This document shows, piece by piece, positions 13,990 through 23,931 of a DNA stretch of 64,000 nucleotides. The translations under genes and the position numbers were made by a program. The stretch is from Ischnura elegans. Taxonomy: Eukaryota > Arthropoda > Insecta > Odonata > Coenagrionidae. The notes under the pieces are model-generated. The model was not told the DNA's origin. It saw nothing but the letters and a program-made list of their open reading frames with translations, and searched no databases. The stretch spans positions 14,464,744-14,528,743 of the forward strand of contig NC_060248.1 of the NCBI RefSeq assembly GCF_921293095.1, written 5' to 3'. How positions within the stretch are numbered: position 1 is the stretch's first letter; every line of letters begins with the position of its first letter.

Positions 13990-14740
13990 TTTGTATGGTG
14001 CCTCCAATAAACGAATTCATAAAAATTGTCATGCAGTTATGCGGGTTAAACAAAAATAAAGCCAAATGGATGCGCGACTTTCTGAGTGAACATGAGCAAA
14101 AAGTATTTCTTGACGGAATTAGCTCCGATGTAGTTGAGGTGGCGCACGGTGTTCCACAAGGAAGCGTAATCGGGCTCCTTTTGTCCATAACAAATAAACC
14201 TCTGCTGCTGAATAAACAGAAACATACTTTATTTGTTTACAGCTTTGTCATCTATCTCGAAATTAGTGAACACTCCGACTTAGAAATCTCGAATTTAAAC
14301 AACTTAGACTCGAATTAACGTTAATGTGCGGATCCAAGAGTGGAGACTGGAACTCAATTTGAGCAAATGCACGGCAATATATTTATTATGTAAGGCGTCT
14401 ATCTCCATGTAATGGTAGAGGACAGCGCCAACATTAAGGGATCGGATGAAGTCAAATATCTGGGAGTAACGTTGACTTCAAATCTTTTGTGGGGAACACA
14501 TGGATAAGAAATATTTGTTGCAGAGCCCTTAAAGTGTCACTAGGATGTGTAAAGTATGTTCTTGGAAGGTTCTCTAATGAAAGGAGAAAGATAGGCGCTA
14601 CTTCGCACACGTCTGGATGCGTCATCTGATGCGCGGAAACCATTTTGGATAAAACGCAGAAAGAATTAGCCCGTGAACAGAATAAAATACAAAGGAAAGC
14701 TGGGAGATACGTCAAAATTTGGCACGAGGGAATTGAGAGC
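13990..14740 (+). pseudogene. Non-LTR retrotransposon reverse transcriptase fragment
   Basis: The frame at 13995-14318 reads WMRDFLSEHEQKVFLDGISS and then VEVAHGVPQGSVIG. This is the thumb/palm region of LINE reverse transcriptases, where GVPQGS is the conserved block before the catalytic FADD. After it the frame breaks: FVYSFVIYLEISEHSDLEI looks like a damaged FADDCVIYREI region. Further on, EVKYLGVTLTSNLLWG (about 14448-14500) is the usual downstream LINE block in another frame. It is therefore a decayed fragment with frameshifts and a lost catalytic motif. The family could be CR1/Jockey-like, which I cannot settle by eye. Confidence 0.8.
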
Positions 14741-14884
14741 GTTTCTGTGGCTGTAAATTAGTTTGGGCACCGCAAGGAAAGAGGGCGCGAGTTGTGAGCG
14801 CTCGAAATATTACATGTGGGAACGGAAACGAAACGGGGAGATAGCGAAGCGAACGGATAGGAAACGGAACGAAGAAGTTCATCT

Positions 14885-15575
14885 ACATCTACACACTACC
14901 CCGCAAGCCGACTCAATCCAAGTGTTAGGGGGTGTTGGGACACAAACTGTTGCAATTAACAAGGAAATGCTCTCACGAAGTTCCTCCTGGCATTTATTGA
15001 AGTCCTTTAATGATAGGGGGAAAAACAAATTCCCTTACCTAGATCCGTTCGGCAAAATACAAAATATCTCTCTTAATTTATCATTTCTGTTGGACCTGGA
15101 AATATGTATGGTGGGTTCTAATTTGATGTTCTCCGTGTCGCTGTGAAATATTATGTCTATTCTCATTGTCAGTTGTTCAAGCAGTATAAAACAAGCGCGC
15201 AGCCTCCGAGTCTCTAGCTGCACCCTGTATAATTCGTTTAACATCTGTACAACGCTGTCTTTTTTATTTTATTAGTTAATGGATGAAGTCTTTCTGCGCC
15301 ATCTCCTATATGCTCACTGCATATTCAAGGTGTGCCTGGACGAGTGCGAAATATCACTTCTCTTTTATCTTTTCATCCGAAAATCTTTCCACGACACGAA
15401 TTGCGAATCCTAGCTCATCCAGGGCTCTGCCACAAATATTTAGTAAGAAAGTTGAAGAAATGGTAGGTGAGGAGAGGAATCGAATAGCTAAGGAATGAAG
15501 AATGTGGATGGGGAGTGTTATGTTATTTGCAAGTATTTTGGACCACCAATAAACTCGTTCGCCAAATGGCATCTA
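14885..15575 (-). pseudogene. LINE ORF2 C-terminal end and 3' tail
   Basis: Read on the minus strand, broken frames give RVVERFSDEKIKEKCYFALV with a downstream EYAVSIWDGAQKD, then MLNELYRVQLETRRLRACFI, then NLFFPLSLKDFNKC. These are the ordered C-terminal blocks of CR1/L2-like LINE polyproteins. The 3' end is a GTAGATGTAGATGA tail (14880-14895). Several stops interrupt the frame. Part of it (15403-15512) is repeated nearly exactly at 17321-17415. Confidence 0.75.
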
Positions 15576-15725
15576 TTTCAAAATGCGTTACACTATGAAA
15601 AATAAAGAGAAACGTATTTTGGCGATTCTGGATCCGTCTCCTGCTACGGTCATCACTTCTCCGCTACTCCTCGGCCGTGGGCATTGCGTCCATTGTGGTT
15701 CGCTGCTGTTCACACTTGTCAAAGC

Positions 15726-16607
15726 CAGCGTAACTAGGAATATGCTTTGAAGGAAGGTGAGGTTTTCGGGGGGGGGGGGGGCATTCAGGGGTTAGTCTCC
15801 GGTCGATATTCAGTGACTCGTCTCACAGCCATGATATTAAGAAATGATCTTTAACTTTAAGTGTATGCAGTTAATATATGTCAAAACTAGACAATAGTTT
15901 TAACCCTTAACTGGTGACGTGCGGCCTGAGAGACCACTGCGTTTCTGAAACTATGAATATTTTCAAAATGCTATTAAAAATAACTATAATCCTCGGGAGC
16001 GTCTTGATTTTGTTTATAAAAGACATAGAACTCTTAAAATTTAATGTTCTTGTTATTTATTTCTGAAAATTTGCAACTGAATTTGAGTGGCGGTCTGTGA
16101 GACCTCACGTCACTAAATTGGAAAAACGATAAAAGTAATGCTGGTGGAAAAGTTTTTAAAAATAATTCCGAGTGATTTTTTAAGAATAATAATTATTATT
16201 AATAATTTGTAAGGAAGCATTTTTAGTTGCATAACGTGGATAATTAAGTGCTTAATTAAAAAAGTACCATAATAAAAATAATAACTCAAGTGTTTTTGAT
16301 ATCAGTTTTTTGATCCTGTTTCAAGTAACAATTTTTACTGAAAAATTTGGTTCGCATTGGGAATGCATAATATTAAATATAAGTTTTATAATAGTTGAGA
16401 AGTCAGTGAAGCATTAAACTAAGCAATAAAAATGACTTTGCAACGTTTTACGAATTTTTGTTTTATTGCGGTCTCGCAGACCGCACGTCACCGGTAGTGT
16501 AACAAGAATTGAACGTCACTGGTTAAGGGTTAAATATTTATTTTATTTCTCTGAGACTTTGGGGGAGATCTATCCCCTCATCCCCCCCCCCCATAGTTAC
16601 GCCACAG
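15726..16607. mobile_element. hAT-type MITE (family B) split by a nested element
   Basis: The left end CAGCGTAACTAGGAATATGC and the right end ATAGTTACGCCACAG match the intact copy at 26510-26800. The candidate 8-bp target duplication is GTCAAAGC / GTGAGAGC (6 of 8). A run of G near the left end and a run of C near the right end are typical of this family here. The piggyBac-type MITE at 15904-16529 sits inside it. Confidence 0.7.
15904..16529. mobile_element. piggyBac-type MITE, 626 bp, nested
   Basis: It is flanked on both sides by TTAA (15900-15903 and 16530-16533), the piggyBac target. The ends are CCCTTAACTGGTGACGT and its inverted counterpart ACGTCACTGGTTAAGGG. Inside, a GTGACGTGCGG...GAGACC block occurs near the left end and twice more in inverted orientation (about 16089-16112 and 16468-16491). 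There is no transposase. Insertion into the family B MITE makes it the younger of the two. Confidence 0.8.
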
Positions 16608-16801
16608 GTGAGAGCAATGTCTTTCCTCGATGAAAGGCGGATAATGCACAACCAGTGAGGTGTGTTGTGTGATCGCAGGATTGGGAGCAGGATCAAGGAA
16701 AAAGTAAATAAGACCGCTGTGCGGCCAGCACTGGGGTTCAGCAGCGAAACTTGGCCTGCCAAGAAAGTCCACGAAAAGAATATGGATGTGGCAGAGATGG
16801 G

Positions 16802-17075
16802 CAGTGGCGCAGCGAGGGAGGGGGGGTTTGGGGGATAAACCCCCCCAGAGTTCGGAGAAATTTTTAAGTTTAATCCATTTCACTTAATTGCATCCGTATT
16901 ACTTATAGAATAGTGTTATGATTAAGCAAATATCCCTCAGAAAGCCGTAAAACTCGCCATTTTGAACCATTATTCTTAAAAAATTTCTGAACGAGGGCCC
17001 CCGCAACTCCTGCTTACCCTGGCGGGTATGCAATACCCCCACACCCATAAATATTACTTGCGCCTAAAACCCCCC
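16802..17075. mobile_element. hAT-type MITE (family A), right end lost
   Basis: It starts CAGTGGCGCAGCGAGG and follows the family A pattern: G run, TTTAAGTTTAATCCATTT, AAGCCGTAAAACTCGCCATT, CCCTGGCGGGTATGCAATAC, C run. The expected right end (AGCTGCGCCCCTG) is absent. Sequence passes directly into the inverted-unit repeat at 17076. Confidence 0.75.
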
Positions 17076-17315
17076 CAGCGCTCAAGCCTCGCCCCAAGGT
17101 CACCTCACACGCCGACAGCTGGAACCAGAACCAGAACACGGACTTTCCCCATCATTCCTACTTAGCCGTTGCGTTCTCGCGCGCTTGAAAATTTTCACTT
17201 TTCGTTTAATCGCGAAAAATAGATATCGTCATTAAAAAATCTAAGAGCATGAAATGCACACTCCAGGAGTAATAATCTTTCGATTTAGGCAATAAAAAAT
17301 GATAGGAAACCACCC
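17076..17315. repeat. Partial copy of the about 650-bp TIR unit
   Basis: From AGCGCTCAAGCCTCGCCCC to GGAAACCACCC this matches the terminal part of the unit at 23932-24581 in the same orientation. It includes TTGAAAATTTTCACTTTTC and CTCCAGGAGTAATAAT. The other two thirds are missing. Confidence 0.75.
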
Positions 17316-17320
17316 TATTG

Positions 17321-17823
17321 CGAATCATAACTCATCCAGGGCTCTGTCACAAATATTTAGTAAGAAAGTTGAAGAAATGGTAGGTGAGGAGAGGAATCGA
17401 ATGGCTAAGGAATGAAGAATGTGGATGCCTTAATTCTTTGCTGCGCCGCTGGAGATGGGAATGCTGAGATGGATGATTGGAAAAACAAGAAGATATTAGG
17501 AATAAGAAGACAATTAGGGAGATGCAGGAATGGTTGAGATCTATAGGAAGGTGAAAGAAGGAAGGATGCAGTGGTTTGTCATATTTTAAGAAGGGATGAG
17601 GACTGTGTGGTGTGTGAGGAATTTGAAATTTGCAGGTAGAAGAAGGGAAGAGAAGAAGGGGAAGAGAAGGAGAGGAAGGCCAAAGAGAAGGTGGAGGGAT
17701 TGTGTCGAGAATGATTTTAGGGAGAAGGGTTTGACTGAAACGGATGGATGCCCAGGATTAAGTGACTTGGAGGCGACTAGTCACGTAAAGCTGCAGAGAA
17801 TGAAGAAGAAAAAGAAGATTTGA
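17321..17823. pseudogene. LINE fragments: duplicated piece, then plus-strand C-terminus
   Basis: The stretch at 17321-17415 repeats 15403-15512 (minus-strand LINE) with few changes. It is followed on the plus strand by a second LINE fragment (17432-17823) with RRDEDC, then RGRPKRRWRDCVENDFREKG. RGRPKRRW...C is the common C-terminal block of RTE-like arthropod LINEs. The stretch at 17596-17823 is open but short. This is a remnant, not a gene. Confidence 0.7.
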
Positions 17824-17834
17824 GTTATTTACAA

Positions 17835-18017
17835 CAGTGAGGGGGTGTTTTGGGGGATAAAACTCCCCCCAGAGCACAGAGAAATTTTTAAGTTTCATCC
17901 ATTTTACTTATTTGGCAACTCCTGCTTACCCTGGTGGGTATGCAATACCCCCACACCCGTAAGTATTAGTTACCCTAAAACCCCCCTCCCTAGCCTCAAT
18001 TCCTAGCTGCGCCCCTG
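17835..18017. mobile_element. hAT-type MITE (family A), internally deleted, 183 bp
   Basis: It is flanked by a perfect 8-bp duplication ATTTACAA (17827-17834 and 18018-18025). The right end is TAGCTGCGCCCCTG and the left end CAGTGAGGGGG. About 110 bp of the family middle is missing, the jump falling after ATTTTACTTATTTGG. The 8-bp duplication places the family in hAT. Confidence 0.88.
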
Positions 18018-18102
18018 ATTTACAAAACCAATTAACTCGATTTAATTACGTTTCCTAATAAAAAGAACACCAAAGTCACGTGGTTTTGTAAACCATCGCA
18101 AG

Positions 18103-21100
18103 CTATTGGCGATGCAAAGATTCTCCCCAGCGCCCCTGGCGGCCGCGCTTGGAAGCACTCTAACTCAGACACATTTGTTTTTCGTGCTCTGGGGAAAATT
18201 TTTGCTGTGTAAGCCATTTGGAACTGTCATGTGTCTGCTTTGCAACCACTGATTTGTATGCCCTTTCGAACTGGTGTGGAATTGAAACACGGTACACAGA
18301 AGTTCATGACGTCATAGCGTGCTACCATGTCATGAAGTCATTTGTACACCTTTCTAACTCATATGCAACAGATTTTGAGCTGCTTTGGATTTCCATAGGA
18401 AACTGCTACGGAACTAATTTTCAACCTTAGGAACTCATTTGGAATTAACATTGGAACTGATTTGTACCAGTCGGTCACCCGTTTTGGAACTCATCATGGC
18501 GTATTCAGTTTTCTTGAAGTTTATGGTGGTCTGTTTAGGAAATTTAGGCAAGATGCATATTGCGAATTGAGGTGCCGCAGTGCCATCATTTCGCAATAGC
18601 TCCATTGCTATCCAAAGCATTCGTCACCAGTGAAGGCCCTGCAAGCTTGACAAACTTGACACATGTTTGATATTCTCATAAGGCGGAGTGAGGGGTAAGT
18701 GGCTTTAGTGGTCAAGAAAGTCCTAATCAAGAGCTTAACTCCGATCTTCCGTGGTTGACGTGGATCATTCAGTGTCCGTTTCTGAGTGAAATACCTTCGT
18801 TTCTGAATAATTTTTCTTAAAAACCGTCATGTAAAATATCTGAAAATCCGATGGAAAATGCGAAAAATGGCTTTTCCGGGTAATTGAACTTATCTACCGC
18901 GACATTGAAACATATTTTCGAAGGAGGGATTCATTTTTGGCGAAAAATTCAGTCCTAAAATACAGAACAAAATATGGACATAAGCCATTTCCTGGGGATC
19001 GGGAAGACAATACATCGACCGGTTCGTTTTATGTACATTAATCGATGCAAAATACTACTTTTCCGAAAATATTAAAGAACGAAAGAAAAAAAAATGTTGC
19101 AAAAATTCTGTAAAATTCAATATTTATGTGTGAAATATACTTTGAAAGCATAGACATTGATGTTATTACAGCAATAATCTACTTGGAAACGCCAAAAAAC
19201 GCCATTATTAACGACGCTTGCGCCATGAAGTTGCTATTGAATACCTTTATTACACGCAACCAAGATTCAATAGTGATTCAACGCCTGCGGACATATGAAA
19301 TGATAGTGGGGCCAATATCATGGACGCTACTCCCATATGCTGATGACATTCTTCTTATTGTGTGTGAACTAACTAATTTGGGACCTCCAATCATGAATAT
19401 TGACAAGTTCATGTAATGCTATTACATACAAGTATTGTGTTGGTGACTAGAGAGATTGATCTGTGAATAAGAACTGAGAACTTTTTATCTGAGAACTGTT
19501 TATTAACATTTGTCTTTTCTCCTTCTTTTGTGTTATATTAACTTTCATGTGGAGTTGTCAACCATGTACTTCACCACAGGCACTGCTTTTGAGAGAGGAA
19601 AACATAAATGAAGCTGTTACAAAAGAAATCATAGTTTATTTTGTGATCAGGTACATAAAATAAGGTTACTTTGGCATTGCGGATTCAAAAACATAGGTAA
19701 AATGCAAATTATTAAAGTAAAACATTGAAAATAAAAATTCACACTGGTAACTTAATAGTGGCACATCAAAATACATAGACTATTACACCACAGTTGAGCA
19801 AGAGAAAAAAACTGTGAAGACTATGTTTCTGGACAAATAAAATAGTCCAAGAAAACAAAATAACACAATCACAACACTAGAACTGAGAAAAAACATGTAA
19901 ACATAAGTTGAGTCAGTTTGCATTTAAAAAAAATCAGTTCTATGACAAATGTCAGGAGAAAAAAAAAGTGAAGGAAAAAGCACCTCAAGAGAGGCTTAAG
20001 GATTAACATAATGATCCTCCATCATTAGAGGAAGAAAGTGATCAAAATAAACATCACCTAATCTACTTAAGAGGTCGAACACATAATGAATCTGAATGAA
20101 AAGGAACACGTACTTGATAATCATTACCAGCCGAAGAATAAACAATGTAATCACATTGTGGAATGCCACTCAAAGCCATACCTATTTGAACTTGGGCAAA
20201 ATGGTCAGTCCTCTTCAAATTTACATTGTTGTCCAAGGTCTTCACTGCTCTTTGATCCAATAACTTAGCTGTCGTCAAAGTCTCGCCATCCTTAATTGTC
20301 TTAATTTCAACATTTCTTACTAACCTGCCATCAACCAAAGCTGTTCCATCCAAACTTGCTCTCACCCACGGGATTTCTGGACGGACTAGAAGTCCTGACT
20401 CCACCACCTGACAACCCTCAAGCTCCTCATACCTCTTTCTCGCTACAGTTTCAAGCTTGGTGCCTGTCTGTGTACTTGTTACCAATAAACTTGCTATGGT
20501 ACAAATCTACGTAACGTTTTTTCCAGTTAGCTTTAGGATTTACCGCATAAGTGTACTGGCTGTATGCCTTAGATGCTGGGATAGACATATTTCTGCCTTT
20601 GAACCAAGCATCAGTCCTCTGCGGGGTTACCAAGAGCGAAGCCACTTGGTCTTGAGTCACGGTAACATTTTGCTCATAAAATTCCAGCAGAACTGCATCC
20701 ACACTTTGAAGTTTTCTCCGGGTGAGAGCTTCCACATTCGAAATCACCTCGAAAGGGGGTGCTCAAGTTGCTCAAGTTGCAAAAGTTGCTCAAGAGACTG
20801 CTAATGGTATGGCAGTCCTGAGACGCAGAGGAAGAGGACTGGGAAGTGCAGGACGAAAGTCCTTCACCCACTCTCATCCCCGAGTAAAACATAGATATTT
20901 CACTACTAGGGGCACCTGAAGTGTATAAGGGAGGCTTATGATACGCCAGTACTAAACAGTTACACAACAACACAGAGGCATACAGAGATATTACAAATTC
21001 TACAGCAGAAAAACAGGATGATGGGCTTTACCTAACACCAGTCAGATACGGATTTGAAATCAACAATTGATGGCCAACCTATTACAAGGAACCATATCTT

Positions 21101-21859
21101 TTAAGATTGTACTTAAACTTCATCAGTCTATTCCTCCAACGATCCTCCATTTCCCTCGTCACGGGGGCCACAGAAGAAACATAAATATTCTTTTGATCTC
21201 GAACATGGCACAGTTCGGAGATTTTTTGTGCTTCATACTCTCGCAGCGTCGCCTTCTTCAGTTTTCCCCATTGTTGCTGGACATCGGTGCAGCTCAGGTC
21301 GTCCAAATCTCGACATTCGATACTGAAAAAGAAATTTAAAAATATTAACGTGAGTAGAACAACCATTTGAGTTCAGCTAACTATCCATCGAAGGTTAGGT
21401 TACTCACCGGCATAGGTACAGCATCACGGCCACCACGTGCTTGCACTTTTCTCAGGAACCCGCTGGACAGCCACACTGTAAACTCTTATCCCTCGACAAC
21501 CGATCGCCGTAATTCTTAGATAAATCAATCCACAAATCCACGGAATACGGATGCTCAGAAGTCAGGCCCGAGGTGCGAAGAACCAAAGCCTGCACATGAA
21601 CTTCCGACACTTTTTCCTCCCTTTTCCCCACCGAAATCACCAGGCCAGCATTTAAAACTTCTTCTCCCTTACGCATGGGCCTCACAAACCCTGAGGTTGC
21701 TTTCATGACGTCTACAACCGATAATATCTTCAACAACTTACCGTATTCTCACGTGGAAACACATGCAGTAAATATGGCAGAGGATGGAGAGTGTCTGAGT
21801 TAGAGTGCTTACAGGCGCGGCCGCTAGGGGCGCTGCGGTAATCTTTGCATCGCCAATAG
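18103..21859 (-). mobile_element. TIR-bounded element carrying a SWIM/YqaJ gene
   Basis: The left end (18103-18172) and right end (21791-21859) are inverted copies of one about 70-bp sequence. It starts CTATTGGCGATGCAAAGATT, has the core CAGCGCCCCT(G/A)GCGGCCGCGC and ends GCACTCTAACTCAGACAC, with only a few mismatches. Between them lies the broken minus-strand gene 19996-21736, whose 5' end is about 55 bp inside the right repeat, so that repeat would cover its promoter. No target duplication could be identified and no known transposase was seen in the remaining 1.8 kb. It may be a new type of element or a non-autonomous derivative. Confidence 0.6.
19996..21736 (-). pseudogene. Broken SWIM zinc finger plus YqaJ-type nuclease gene
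   Basis: The first part (21736-21408) ends in CGCPAGS-stop-EKCKHVVAVML, a SWIM CxCx(n)CxH zinc finger interrupted by an in-frame TGA. An 85-bp intron (21407-21323, GTGAGT...TTTTTCAG) joins cleanly to IECRDLDDLSCTDVQQQWG. After a serine-rich stretch (about 20930-20760) comes the YqaJ fold. It shows ETVARKRYEELEG, then PWVRASLDG (metal-binding Asp), NVEIK (E-x-K), FAQVQIGMALSGIPQCDY, and a tail DVYFDHFLPLMMEDHYVNP ending at TAA 19998-19996. Frameshifts near 20760, 20480 and 20085 and stops near 21075 show it is dead. YqaJ is the lambda-exonuclease-like fold; SWIM fingers bind DNA or protein. Coupled SWIM-YqaJ proteins occur as multicopy genes in arthropods (from memory), which suggests a mobile origin. 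Confidence 0.75.
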
Positions 21860-22059
21860 GAATGCGAGGCTGAAGATAGAAGAGAGGCTTACATGTTCAA
21901 TCAGGCTGATTAGATGTTATTAGGTCAGCGCATTAGAGGAAACGGACACTGCAGCAGAAAGAAGCGAATTGAGTTAGCAAAAGAGGCGCTCATGAATAGG
22001 AAATGGCTGGTGAAAGGGCCGTTACATAAGATTTTGAAGGATAAGCTAATGGGTATAGA

Positions 22060-22197
22060 CCTTTGCGGTGCGGAAACATGACCATTGATGAGGGAGGACA
22101 AGAAAAGACTGGATGCCATGGAGATGTGGGATGGAGAAGAATGGAGAAGGTGATGTAGACGGAGAGGAAGAGGTACGACGATATACTGAAGAAGAAT
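22060..22197 (+). pseudogene. LINE fragment (damaged YGAETW region)
   Basis: Broken plus-strand reading CGAET, REDKKRLDAMEMW, then RRMEKV across frames. This is the YGAETWTL..EDEKRLEAFEMW block of RTE-like LINEs, also seen at 62690-62790. Confidence 0.6.
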
Positions 22198-22198
22198 A

Positions 22199-22852
22199 GG
22201 GTGGTTTCCTATTTTTTTTGCCTAAATCGAAAGATTATTACTCCTGGAGTACGCATTTCACGCTCTTAGATTTTCAAATGACTATATCTATTTTTCGCGA
22301 TTGAATGAAAAGTGAAAATTTTCAAGCGCACGAAAACGTGACGGATAAGTAGGAACGATGGGAAAAGTCCGTGTGACGTCAATCTGGTTCCCCCTGCCGC
22401 CTTGTGATGTGACCTTGGGGCGAGGCTTGAGCGCTGATACGACGCAGGCTGCTAGCAGATAGCCGAGCACCCTGCTAGCAGGTAGCGCTTGGCTTAAATA
22501 AGGATTATTAATACCCTATCAAACGGAGGAAACTTTCCGACCTTAGACAATTTTAATAAGTGATTATTAAGAGATGTTTCCCTGAGCTCTGTGCCTCATG
22601 CATGCATTGGTAATATCGGACGATGTAAAACTTCTATCTACTCGTATAGAAACTAGGTCCCTGTGACGTGACGTGGAGTGGCATCGCATGGGCGCCAATC
22701 TGGCCTTTTTCAAATGAGGTTAAAACTGACCATTGCCATTCGTCTAAACTTGGAATTCTAAAACAAATTAATTTTTATATTATGAATACAATTATGGTGG
22801 GTAAGGAATCGCATTCAATGCATTTCATTTTCTTTGATGAAGGAAACTACCC
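22199..22852. mobile_element. TIR unit 1 of an inverted pair, 654 bp
   Basis: The unit starts GGGTGGTTTCCTAT and ends GGAAACTACCC, so it has its own short inverted ends. It is preceded by TA. Along its whole length it is the reverse complement of 23932-24581, with scattered substitutions. No protein is encoded. Confidence 0.75.
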
Positions 22853-22887
22853 TCTTGACGTGTTCCGCGCTGAATGTTAAGGGATGA

Positions 22888-22965
22888 AAAGAGTGATCGC
22901 TCAACCATGGTTCGACCCATCATTTTCTGAATCGTACACGGTAATATCCCACCGTCCCCTTCAAC
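22888..22965 (+). repeat. Dispersed repeat, copy 1 (second copy 25421-25490)
   Basis: Both copies share AGTGATC(G/A)CTC(A/G)ACC, CATTTTCTGAATC and a following ACCGT(C/A)CC. They lie in the same orientation about 2.5 kb apart and bracket unit 2 and its spacer. Confidence 0.5.
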
Positions 22966-23027
22966 CCGACCTTCCATTTTCGATTTCCCTGACTTTTCCC
23001 TGATTTCCGGTGCGATTTTCCTGACTA

Positions 23028-23512
23028 AGGGCCGTATTCTAGATTTATTCTCAAATATTAATCCTGACTAAAAATGGAATCGGTCGCCACGTTGATGTTA
23101 CGAGACCTTACCCGAGTCCCGACTCTAAAATTGAATCGCCAAGTTCCGATATGTCAGCCACCGTCGCACCACGTTTTTTAAATGAAGCACTTCTCGTAAA
23201 GAAACTCCCACGTTTGATGTTATACTCCATTCATGCTAGTTTATGATGAGCAGGAAGCCAGGAATGAAAATAGTTTAGGTAAATGTATTATTTTATATAC
23301 TCTACCACAATTATTCTGGCTCAAGTGTGCCGAGTTAAGGTTAGTTTCCAAAATACGAACTCGAACTTATCTTGTGTTTGAAGGCCTGGTTACACGATAC
23401 ATTAACACGTACGGCTTAGAGAATGAACACCAAAATGCACCGAGTAACCACCCAGCTTGGGCGAGAGTGAGTGTAGGACCTAATATTGAGTCAGGTTCTG
23501 CAATACGGCCCT
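23028..23512. mobile_element. MITE with AGGGCCGTATT ends, 485 bp
   Basis: The inverted ends AGGGCCGTATT / AATACGGCCCT are flanked by TA on both sides (23026-23027 and 23513-23514). Part of its right half (about 23378-23430, AGGCCTGGTTACACG) matches the end of the Harbinger-type MITE at 51326. No coding capacity. Confidence 0.6.
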
Positions 23513-23739
23513 TAATATCAATGACAAAGGGGTAAATTAGTATATACAGCCAGAAATGTTTTAACTAAAATTTATTTGCAACATATTCAAGTCTAAATTC
23601 AATAAAAACAAAACGAAATGTAAAGTCTAGCCTGTCTTCGCTTGAATGTCTGTTATTATAAAATATCACAATAATCATCACAACATATCAAAGGATACGA
23701 AACGTATCCCTTGGATCTCTTTGTATTTATCTTCACCGC

Positions 23740-23925
23740 TCCGAAAGCAGCGCATTGAAGGTCATGACTGACTGCTTACTGGGGGAACTTAACGAACACG
23801 GAACGGAAGAAGATCGCTAACACCTATCTCCTGGAAAGGGGCATCCTAGGTGGCACTCGAACCTGCGACCCTAGGTTCAACAGGCGAGGATTTTACCCCA
23901 CCGCCACCGAGGCCAAAGACTTGTT
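23740..23925 (-). repeat. tRNA-derived SINE, minus strand
   Basis: On the minus strand it reads GGTGGCGGTGGGGTAAAATC, a stretch around CTCGCC, then GGTTCGAGTGC (23863-23853), a Pol III B-box, and a trailing TGCCCC. The same order occurs in the plus-strand copy at 57888. The fold is not a normal tRNA, so this is a SINE head rather than a tRNA gene. Confidence 0.6.
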
Positions 23926-23931
23926 ATAATA

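Noticed and set aside
19126..19416. Frame with LLPYADDILLIVCE, like a reverse-transcriptase YADD box
   Set aside because: The neighbouring reverse-transcriptase blocks are absent on either side; a four-residue match alone is not enough.
20086..20919. Plus-strand open frames opposite the SWIM-YqaJ gene
   Set aside because: Antisense shadows of the minus-strand YqaJ coding sequence.
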